Origin: Acholoe squamosa
Taxonomy: Eukaryota > Annelida > Polychaeta > Phyllodocida > Polynoidae
Direction: 5' to 3'
NCBI GenBank assembly: GCA_949317995.1
Contig: OX439041.1
Location: 15,717,501 to 15,781,500 of the forward strand
DNA length: 64,000 bases
Shown in pieces: positions 54,895 through 64,000 of the stretch. Position numbers and translations under genes: made by a program. A model generated the notes under the pieces. The model was not told the DNA's origin, did no database searches, and worked only from the letters and a program-made list of their open reading frames with translations. The stretch's first letter is position 1, and each line of letters begins with the position of its first letter.

Positions 54895-55690
54895 ACTATA
54901 TGTGGGCCAGCAAGCAGAAATGGGGGTTCCTGCGGGATTTAGTACCTGTTTTAGCCGGGCTTCCCTAGCCCACTTAAAAGGGTCTACTTCTCATCTTTCC
55001 TATCCCCTCAGGATGTGTGTGGTGCACATATGCGCGGGCACTGACACATTCCTCTGTGAAATTGTGTAATGTCGTTCTCGCCATGAATATGACCTTAGCT
55101 GTCGAAATGGCGTTAAACATCTATTACTCACTCACTCACTCACCTGTTTTAGCCACCAGGGGGCATCACAATGGGCTGGAATAGGAAAAATATGCCTAAA
55201 ACTGTTTTAGGGTACTTTTTCATGGAGAATTCAATGATTTTTGATAAAACGTTCTATTTTGGGTGAAAAGGTTCCAAACAAGGCATGTAAAAAGTACGTT
55301 TTTGAGCCTAAATAGGCATTTTTGTTGATTTTTGTTGCCATTGAAACATGATTTTCATTGTAAATAGGAAAATCAATTATGTCATTTGAAGGTATGTTCC
55401 ACCAGGTTTAATATGGTGAAAACAGAAAGAAAATACCATTTCTAGATCAAAAGTTATGGGCAAAAGAATTTAAAAATTATGCTAATTTAGCTAATTAGCA
55501 TAAATTATGCTTATTTTAGATGTATCGCATGACCAATTAGATGTAGAGCTTATTGCCACTCAGGAAATGGCCATAACTACCCATATTTAGCAAGACATTC
55601 CTCTAAGACTAACAGGAGTATCTTCTCTTGCAATATATCACTGAAAAGCTAGTGATCTGAATTTTAAAGTTGACCGGAGCCCCCTTTCTC
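54895..55690 (+). repeat. R3 repeat copy split by S1
   Basis: Same sequence order as 52945-53515 with about 10-15 percent apparent difference by eye, interrupted after TACCTGTTTTAGCC by the S1 element. Confidence 0.85.
54957..55141 (+). mobile_element. Retroposed element S1 with 13-bp target-site duplication
   Basis: The element is flanked by ACCTGTTTTAGCC at 54944-54956 and again at 55142-55154. The pre-insertion sequence survives in the paralogous R3 copy at about 52995. The 185-bp body ends in ATTACTCACTCACTCACTC. Direct duplications of this length and a simple tail are the mark of LINE-mediated insertion. Confidence 0.9.
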
Positions 55691-56890
55691 CTTGCCTCTA
55701 CACATATGTGTGATGAAAAACCTGAATATTTTCATTGCGGTGGAGCTTACTCTATTCAATATGCTGATGCTGGCTTCTTTAAGGTAGATGGCTCTAATGC
55801 CAAACATGTTCTCTGTGCAGATTTCTGCACATGTGTACTTCTCTATGGCTAGTGAACGACTATACAAAATCACAGCAGGCCCATGGCATGAAGCTTGGGT
55901 GAACTCTCAACCTTCTGTGTCTACACCAGGCACACTAAATAGTTAGGCCACAAAGCCAGCTGGCTGTGTGGGGGTTTATGAGCAGTATTTAGCCTGCATG
56001 ATGTAATTCTATTATTTTCAGGAGATTTTCAAAGTGGAAAAATGATTCAAAAGTGCATGGGACCACATGATGGTAATAGATTTTCTTGGTGAAGAAAGTT
56101 GATGAAAATATTCTGGGAAAGTAAGACAAAATATTAGCTACTCTTTAATGAGAATCCTTGCAAATTATGGCAAAACACTATATAACCCTATGGTAGATTC
56201 ATAGATAAATATCTCATAAACTAGCATGGGACCCTATGCTAGTTTATAAGACTGCTTTCTTTGTACTATTAGAAAGAGGAAGTAATTACAAACGTGGTGA
56301 AAATCTGGCGAAAATTTAGCTACTTTTAGCCTATGGGCGCCATCCACCTTCCCCATTTATTGCCCCCATTCTTGATGTATTTATTATCCAAATAAAGGCT
56401 CAAATCAAAATATAAGTCAATGTGTCTAGTTTTGTGTGAATCTCTATATTGCTCAGAATCTATCAATCAAAATGATGGCATTTCAAGGCTAGATCTACAT
56501 CAAAGACAAATACAATGAGGGAAGTCTCATCATAGGAATACAAACTATTGATTTCAAATCTTAAATTGAGGTTAGAAGTGGGGGTTATTTGCAATTAAGT
56601 ATTTTCAATATTCCCGTGATATCACGTGAATTTCTGCTCACAGAATCCTGTGAATTCACGTGTAAAATTCACAGGAATTCACGGGAACGACACCAGTTCA
56701 ACACGTGATTTTACTGGTGAATTCATGTGAAATTGTTTCAAGGGTAAATAATTACAAATCTACCCCCTCTTACCCTATGGATATACATCTCATCACTCAG
56801 ATACTCTACTAGTGCGATACCCCAACCACCTGCATCCCTGTCTATATTAATGCAATATAGCTGTCATATTTATGCCATAATGCGTTTATA
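55691..56890. other. No gene seen; AATTCACGTG cluster
   Basis: Spurious frames only. 56620-56730 carries several TTCACGTG/CACGTGAA words in both orientations (E-box-like CACGTG cores), probably a decayed fold-back. Confidence 0.45.
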
Positions 56891-56914
56891 CCACCTTTTC
56901 CTGCGTAATAACAT

Positions 56915-57185
56915 TTATTTCTTACCTGATATCCCCAGAATAAATACTGCAGAAGACATTTTGTAAGTGACAGCGATTGTCCCTGGTTCGCCCTGCTCGA
57001 AGCCGTTGTTATTCTTGGTGGGTGCTCAACATTACACACACTTTTCATATGGAATCCAACCATGACAAGTCTCCATATTAAAACATACACATCCTTAGAT
57101 AGTCTATATGATCCCTCCATGCTTATTATGTCAAATATATTCAAAATAAAGAAGAATCCATTGATTTCTCCATCGTAAGCTAGTC
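56915..57185 (-). repeat. R4 repeat copy
   Basis: Shares block order with 39150-39640. Its right part forms the left arm of the inverted duplication described next. Confidence 0.5.
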
Positions 57186-57447
57186 GCGGTCCGGCCATTC
57201 TTCAACTGCGGCATGTTGACCTACGTCCACATCCGGGCCACTGACACACTTTCGCCAGACATGGAGGCGGGTGGGAATGCAGACCCTGACTCACTTACGA
57301 TAGAAAAATTAATGGATTCTTCTTTTTTTTTATATATTGGACATAATAAGCATGGAGGGATCATATAGACTATCTAAGGATGTGTACGTTTTAATATGGA
57401 GACTTGTCATGGTTGGATTCCATACAAAAAGTGTGCGTAAACACAGC
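57035..57447. repeat. Inverted duplication of R4 sequence (arms of about 140 bp)
   Basis: 57035-57175 and 57305-57447 are reverse complements over GACATAATAAGCATGGAGGG, ATAGACTATCTAAGGATGTG and TTGTCATGGTTGGATTCCAT, with a 130-bp spacer. Few mismatches, so recent. Confidence 0.85.
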
Positions 57448-58129
57448 AGTACCACTAGCAGTACAGGCTTCTTATATATTAACATTGGAGTTCATCACCG
57501 TACAGTGTGGCGCAATGGCTAATGTCCTCGCCAACCAGCACTGCTTCCTACGAGTTGGGACGATTTTTCACATTGAAATCATGGCGAGACTGACTCTGTA
57601 CGTCCACCAGCATATCCTAAAATAATCTAAGTCCAACTTGACCTCAAAAAAGTATATCCAGAAATCCCAAAAAAGCACATGTTCGTATATGTTCTCATTA
57701 GGCACTGGTAGAGGATAGCATAACAGTAAGGGAGGTGGCAGAATAGTGGTTTAAGTTATATTGTGTGCACAATGGATCTGTATATAACCATATACGTTGA
57801 TGCTTATTGTCATTTCTTCCATTAACCCTACCCACCACCGACATGTACTAAGTCTGAGGTAAATCATAAATCAATAATTCACCTTTTTATTCTGATAGCC
57901 CTTAGGCCATACCATGGAAAATGACATATGCCTCAATTTGAGGGAGTGCTCTCCACCGTGGTGCTTAGACTGACCACTATATAGTGTTCACGTTTACGAT
58001 CACGATGAGCTTGTGAATTATGGCCCATTGCTATTCCCACCAACATAGAAAAGAGATTTGGCAATCATAAAGTAGTAAAAAATAAAGTGTAAAACTCAAA
58101 GTGCTCATGCGAAATCTACCCTTGAAGCT
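57448..58129. other. No gene seen
   Basis: Spurious frames only. Confidence 0.5.
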
Positions 58130-58440
58130 AACAAATATAGAGCAAGTGTGGTGTGGCCCTACTGTGGCCCGCACTATATTTGGTGTGGCTTGGAGTGTGA
58201 GCCACACTGGGCTAACTGATGGGCTGCTGACAGTTTGTGTCCTCAGTGAGTTGTATGAGCCAAACTGGGCTAACCAATATGGGCACAGATCAGTGTCAGC
58301 CTGGGCTGACTGCTTTTGGTGTAACTTTGATCACATGGTGCCATCTGGGAAAAAAATATCATTTTAGGGTCAACATGGGTTTTTGGTGTGGCTTAAAGTG
58401 GGCTGGCCACTTTAAGCAGGTGGTGCCATCTAGGATAGAT
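58130..58440 (-). repeat. R2-like repeat, degenerate
   Basis: Repeated GGGCTAAC and TGTGGC-TTGG words similar to the R2 copies at 24130 and 58990; alignment is loose. Confidence 0.35.
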
Positions 58441-58985
58441 ATTATAGAAAATCTATTTTTTCCTCATTTTCCAATATTTTGAACCCTGAAAATGCACTGC
58501 TAGCCTCTAGGTGCTAGCCCCTCTCCTTGGCCTCCACAGTTGGAAGGAGGCTTAACATACTGTATTACTCTCTCCATCTATATAATACAGTAGAATCAAT
58601 TGGAACTTAGTTGGCCAAGGCATGTCAATCTGACCTAGTCCAGTAACTTGCTAGCCTTCAAGTTCATAGTTTCTTCCAATGGGTAGCATACTTCAATATA
58701 AAACAATTACCACAGGAATGGTGTAGTCACATAAAAAAAAAACTGCTGGCATCAACTAACTTTGCACATTTCAAATGTATTTTGCAAGTAGATACAAACT
58801 CTGAGAAAATGTGTATACTGTTAGGATTTATATGATTCAGTCGCCTATTTCTGTTATATCATACCAAAGGAAATCAATACTGAATTGGGGGGAGCTGTAC
58901 ATCAGGCATAGTGCGGTCATCTAGTGTCAAAGTTCAGAACTCCCAGATGAGTATGCCTTGTGCAAACCCATCCTCAGCCCTAGCT
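58441..58985. other. No gene seen
   Basis: Nothing supported. Confidence 0.45.
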
Positions 58986-59305
58986 GGGGAATTATATGAT
59001 ATATGCCTGATTTGTGGTGCCCACTTTGAAACCAATCTGTGCCAAAAGTGTTTGCCCATTTTGAAGCTGCTCTGTGCCCAAATCAGTTAGCCTGATGTGG
59101 CCCACACAACTTGCTGAGTTGTCAGGAGACCAACAGTCTTAGTTCAGTTTGCCCTATTAGGGCAACCCAATGTGGTACTGACTGGAAACCCACCATTTGC
59201 CCAACCTAAAACCATGAATGGTATTCTGCCCACTTTGAATTAGCTTATCCGAGCTAAAACTGAATTGGCCCAGAGCGGGCTTGCTACATGGGTAGAAACA
59301 TGGCA
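58986..59305 (-). repeat. R2 repeat copy
   Basis: Reverse complement of 24130-24360, from CTACCCATGTAGCAAGCCCG through GGGTTTCCAGTCAG to GATTTGGGCAC. Confidence 0.6.
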
Positions 59306-59890
59306 GACAAGTTTTTCATCTATCGATATATAGAACAAGCATCAATCTCAAATTTACTTATAACGGCCTATGGATAGAGCCTTTCATTAGGGACCTTTCC
59401 TCTGCATTGTGCTGTTGAGAGTCCAGGTTCTTTTATTGGCTATATTCATTGTGAAGGCTGTTTACACTGATCATGACCATGCATGCTGTGTCATGTTCTG
59501 AAGCTTATACATGTGGGACCATGATTGTAAAGAACTCATTAAATGTTCCTAGTTCTTCGGCATCTGTTACTGTCTGAATCCCTGCATGTTTGGCCATGGC
59601 AATTTAAGGGACAACTAATATATTGATACGTCATGCCCATTAGTCACTATGATGTATGAATACTGACCTGGTGAGTAACTCGCTAGGGCTACATTTATGC
59701 AGGTCGCTAATCCTGTGGGTTCATACGCTGCTCCAATGATGTACTGGTAAGCAGACTTGCTAGTTCATGGTGACCAATAGGCATGATGAACTTCTGCATT
59801 AGCAGCCTTTAAAGGGTTAACTCTGCAGTCTTTCTTCAGAGCATGACTAAAGCCACTTAACAAAGGATATATATGCATCTGTTGATAACT
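59306..59890. other. No gene seen; GCATCATGATGC-type repeat at its end
   Basis: 59680-59815 carries the repeat words GGGCTACATT-ATGCAGG and GTACTGGTAAGCAGACT seen at 46000. Otherwise nothing. Confidence 0.45.
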
Positions 59891-59897
59891 ACTATAT

Positions 59898-59898
59898 C

Positions 59899-59949
<51 letters not shown>

Positions 59950-60000
59950 AATATATATATATATTTATAAAAATTTATGTTTATAAATATATATATATAT
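59898..60000. repeat. (AT)n microsatellite with TATAAATA variants
   Basis: A run of about 24 AT units followed by short TTTATAAATATAT repeats. Confidence 0.95.
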
Positions 60001-60460
60001 GGAACTATATAAACTCGTGTATATTTATATAATTAGCCACAGACGGTAAGGGACTACTTGCAGAACGCAATAATATCTATGATGTCATAGGGTGACTTCA
60101 TGGTAAACAGTCCTCCAGTATATAAGGGGCTACTTTGAACTAACTGTCAGTTGGCAATCTCACCTGTACAGGTAACACCACGCCTTGATTCCTTGATTTT
60201 TAATTTTTACTTTTGTTATTATTATTGTTCAATTTACTGACTTACCTTTATCAACTAATTATTATGGTTGTCTTATTAATAAAGGAATGTATGGTGCTGA
60301 TAGCCCCGAGGTCAGTAACCTACCAAACTCATGTGTTCCTGTGATGAGATCATTCATTATTATATATTCATCATTACATTCTTCATATACCGTACCACCT
60401 ATAATATTATATTAATGTCCGTATATTACCGGTATATTCTACCCTTGTAGCGAGATAACT

Positions 60461-60463
60461 TAT

Positions 60464-60527
<64 letters not shown>

Positions 60528-60552
60528 CTGTGTCTGTGTGTGTGTGTATGTA
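60461..60552. repeat. Compound (AT)n(GT)n microsatellite
   Basis: About 24 AT units, then GT units interrupted by TC and TA. Confidence 0.95.
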
Positions 60553-61990
60553 TGTATAGCCTCTGGACATATGTTGAACTAACCTTGCAATCAACATGAA
60601 TTAAGTATGTCATGTAGTTAAACCTTTAAGGGTTAGAGCTGGGGCATGCAGACCAATGAAATGGTTGCCGCCAGACAAACAGATTTAGTTACAGAAGTAC
60701 GATATTGACCTGAGAGCTTGACAGAGATGCACTCCAGGCCAATGTAGGAGAGGATAGATGGAGAAAGGAATAGCTTAGAAGAGAGGGGTGGGAGGGATTG
60801 GAGGGATGAAAAAGTAAGAGAGGCAGAAGAAGGAGGGGCTGCTAGGGAATTTTCGCGTGCCCCAATCTGGTTAACCTGGTCGACTGGCTGTACCCATCAA
60901 GCATACACCACAGCTACACCCCGTATGTACCAGATCAAGTCACCCGGTTAACCAGGTTGGGTCGCGCAAAAGTGCCCCTAGAAAGGAGGGGGGAAGGAAG
61001 GGAGGGATGGGTGGACAGCTGATTGGTGGGACCACAGCGGGATGGTGAAAAAGGGTAGACAACAATTTCATTCAAATTCAGTGTTAACACATAATCATAC
61101 TGAACAAAACATTCTGTAAACAAATGCATTCATTTATTTATCCTTAGTTTATATAGATATGAATTGTACATCAGTGTTAACGATTTCCATCCTATGCTAT
61201 AAGGATATTTCTGGTACATGTAAGTCCTCTCAGTTCCCAGACGCCCAGGCTGAGATCCCTGGAGACCTGACGGCCTCCCTGCATAGTGCTTCCGCTAGTC
61301 AATAGTAGCCTCCAGGCCCCTGTATGGAGGCTGGACTGGGGATGGACTGGTAAGCTGTTATAGTGGCATAAAGTAATGTTTTAACAGTAAGGTAAATTTG
61401 CAGTAAAATATTGACTGTTGATGCTTAAAAGCTTTATTATCCCTCTGAATGCTAAATTTCTGGCTTCTGATTACAGGCCTCACTGAAGTGAGCTTGTTCA
61501 GATCATGGTCCATTATTTCTTGTTTTGTTGACAGATATATAGTAGGCATCAACAACCTCTGCATTTTGTCACAACAATTAAATTGACATAGGTAGAAGGT
61601 TTGAAAAGGCAAAAGCCTGTTAGGTATTGTTTGGTTTCATGGAAGATTAATGTAAAGATGGAAGTCCAATGAAAGTAATATTAAGGTTGATAATTAATGA
61701 GGTTTCCTGAAGCCTGAAAATGAAGCTATGGTAAAGACACAACAGTAAATTAATATGCAGTAACTAGATAGGACACTATTAATATTCAAAATGGGCGTCT
61801 TAGAGACAAGGTGGTAAATACTTAGCTCCTCACTTTCATCCTACCTACTAAGGTCTGACTATTAGCATAAGAAACTATTATATGGTAGTCTTAGTGACAA
61901 GATGGTGGTCTGTGTAGTATTACCATTTAGAGCATAGAGGGCCATACCTGCGATTAGGTCGCTAAAACAATGAAGTCAAAAGATTAGTGG
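60553..61990. other. No gene seen
   Basis: Includes an inverted pair at about 60870-60970 (CTGGTTAACC...GG/ CCGGTTAACCAGG) with GGGCACTTTTGCGCG/CGCGTGCCCC-like flanks, a degenerate fold-back. Spurious frames only. Confidence 0.45.
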
Positions 61991-61997
61991 TTGCTCA

Positions 61998-62052
61998 AAA
62001 CTGGTCACTAAAAACTGGTCACTAAAAACTGGTCACTAAAAACTGGTCACTA
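61998..62052 (+). repeat. 14-bp tandem repeat ACTGGTCACTAAAA
   Basis: Four consecutive units of ACTGGTCACTAAAA (the last one ending ACTAG). Confidence 0.95.
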
Positions 62053-62104
62053 GAGACTTCAGTAGCGACCTAAACCTTCCTCTGTAAACTCTGTAGCGAC
62101 CTAA

Positions 62105-62600
62105 ACTAAGATTATATATATAGGGGCCGGAGCCCCTATATACCAAGGGCCTCTGGCCCCTTTTATACTTCCCCGAACCCAATAGAATTTTAAATTCCAT
62201 AGGTTATTCATATAAAGGGATCAAAATATAATTTTAAATACCATAGGTTATTTATATAAAGAGATCAGAATGAAATTTTAAATACCATAGGTCATTTATA
62301 TAGAGAGATAAGGATAGAATTTCAATGTTGGCCCCCATATAATATTATAGTGGCCTACGGCCACTATATCAAGGGGCCAGATGCCCTATGTACTGAGGGC
62401 CTCTGGCCCCATTCATACTTTCCTAAACCCAATAGAATTTTAAATACCATAGGTTATCCATATAAAGGGATCAGAATAGAATTTTAAATACCATAGGTCA
62501 TTTATATAAAGAGATCAGAATAGAATTTTAAATAACATAGGTTATTCATACAAAGTGACCAAAAAAAATAACCTTAGAAGCTTAAATACCATAGGTTATT
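62105..62600 (+). repeat. Duplicated 235-250-bp block with internal 50-56-bp repeats
   Basis: Two blocks, each starting with a GGCC-rich hairpin (GGGGCCGGAGCCCC; GGCCTACGGCCACTATA) followed by GGGCCTCTGGCCCC, CCCAATAGAATTTTAAAT and then two to three units of TTTTAAATACCATAGGTTAT plus TATAAAGAGATCAGAAT. Confidence 0.8.
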
Positions 62601-63346
62601 AATATAAAAAAACAAAAGATTCCTGAACCCTCCCCCAGTCATCAATCAAGCACAGGGAATAGGAATCCCGGCGGAAAGGGTTTCCTTTAAGGGGAGAATA
62701 TAAAAAAAAACTGGGGCTTGGTTTACTCTGATTTTCATTCTGTAAAATGTAGCCCACAATGTCCCCTATATTCTCATGGAGGTCATTAAAACTGGTCATT
62801 GAAACTGGTCGCTATCCTTTTTTGCCTTCATAGTTTTGTTAGCTACCTAAATGTTTTTTATGGTGACTATTTAGCGACCTAAACTAGGAGAATACCGACC
62901 TATCTACCACAACCATGATGTAATCTCACCCCTAAAGCCATATCTACCACTCAGTACCACATATTAGTATACCCATCTGTACAGGCCCTCTTTGTATCTA
63001 TATCTCAATTGTGTACCTTCTAACGTTACCATAGGCAATTTTGTTCAATACCATTGGATACCATGGTCATATCCCTTTAAAACTTTATCTTATATAATTC
63101 TAGGCCAGGGGTTAGAATGCTAGAGCAGGTTGCAATCCTAACTGCATTTTCAGAATGTATATTTGCCTATGTCCCTAAACAGTTTCAACCAGCTCCATGA
63201 ATCCATTGATTCACCAATATTATAATATGTATAGATGTATCCAGTGTAAATGATGCCCACCCAACATGGTTCATTGAGACGTATGTATGCTATATAGAAC
63301 CACAGACTAGACATAGTATAAACAAGAGGAGTGTACATTAATGTGT

Positions 63347-63347
<1 letters not shown>
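62601..63347. other. No gene seen
   Basis: 62890-62990 is the inverted relative of the repeat at 31690-31780. Nothing else. Confidence 0.45.
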
Positions 63348-63402
<55 letters not shown>

Positions 63403-63434
63403 AAGGGGTACCTATATATAGGTACCCCTTTATT
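63348..63434. repeat. (AT)n microsatellite ending in a perfect 36-bp palindrome
   Basis: About 25 AT units lead directly into AATAAAGGGGTACCTATA at 63399-63416, followed by its exact reverse complement to 63434. Confidence 0.95.
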
Positions 63435-64000
63435 AGATTGGCACAAGGTCTGTTCCTTAGATAAGTAGGTGTAATGAGGATACAATATCTGTTAGTATGA
63501 GATGAACCTTTGGGTATGAACCTTCAAAGGCTGATAATAATATACACCATAAAAGATACCAGCAAGGCTTCAGCAGGGTCTCTTACATTAGTAGACACTT
63601 CTCTTGTACCTTATGTGGCAGACAATCGATAATGTTTACGAATTGTAGACTACATGGTTTTTGATGTTCAGTAACCATTTCACAAGAAAAACGACCATAT
63701 TTTCTAATACAACTAAGTCAGTTCGTCACTTTGTACATCTTGCATCTGAACCTGAGGTAATGGCAGCCTAGCATTGTAGACAGTGACCATGTGGTTGGGT
63801 TGGGTTTAAATTGGATCCGTGAGCAGTGACGGCGTTTGTTAAAGACCATTGTGTCCATGTAAGAAGCCTGTAATTGGTGATGGAGGTCTAGAGCTATGAA
63901 CATTCTGTATAATACTTAGCTCCTCACTTATGTCCACCCCTGCCAAGGTCTAGGTAAGATTAGGGCTCTTCCAATAAGCTGTTAACATGTCTCTTTCAGA
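63435..64000. other. No gene seen
   Basis: Spurious frames. TTAGCTCCTCACTT...AAGGTCT near 63917 also occurs at 61818, a dispersed repeat piece. Confidence 0.45.

Overview
This is a gene-poor, repeat-dense stretch of an animal genome. Non-LTR, Ty3-type and Polinton-type elements, CA/TA and AAT microsatellites, fold-back elements and a glycosyltransferase of metazoan type all support this. Short elements ending in ACTCACTCACTC or CAATCAATCAATC tails make a marine invertebrate, perhaps a lophotrochozoan, plausible. I cannot fix the species.

Positions 1-4485 are the right part of a Polinton/Maverick (adintovirus-like) endogenous viral element on the + strand. In order it carries an uncharacterised Polinton-type ORF, a DDE integrase with a C-terminal chromodomain, a penton-like minor capsid protein, a small Gly/Arg-rich core protein resembling adenoviral pX, a double-jelly-roll major capsid gene with three premature stops, and the first 37 codons of an adenain-like protease. 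The element stops abruptly at about 4485, where a decayed Ty3-type gag-protease-RT remnant (minus strand) begins. That remnant ends in a 190-bp inverted duplication.

Positions 7242-13991 (minus strand) hold a degenerate non-LTR retrotransposon. Reading 5' to 3' on its own strand, it has a coiled coil, an L1-ORF1-like RRM, a NADAR (YbiA-type N-glycosidase) domain in the same ORF1 region, a separate intact SGNH-hydrolase ORF, then after a 1.2-kb gap an APE endonuclease/RT ORF. A retroelement carrying a NADAR domain is the most unusual thing in the window. Next comes a Ty3-type gag, split by a LINE 3' tail, with its probable LTR/leader.

From 15 kb to the end there is one convincing host-type gene, an intron-less beta-1,3-glycosyltransferase (GT31) at 28170-29276, and two weak candidate exons (about 47.0 kb + and 52.2-52.5 kb -). 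The rest is repeats: four families present in two or more copies, long inverted-repeat elements (27.0, 34.0, 36.2-37.6, 41.1-42.6, 57.0-57.4 kb), pyrimidine-rich minisatellites (24.5-25.3 and 47.7-49.5 kb) and AT/CA microsatellites. A short retroposed element at 54957-55141 has a clear 13-bp target duplication, and a paralogous empty site lies 2 kb away.

The frameshifts in the Polinton integrase, LINE ORF1 (between RRM and NADAR) and LINE ORF2 each fall in an A/T homopolymer and could be sequencing errors. The in-frame stops cannot be explained that way.
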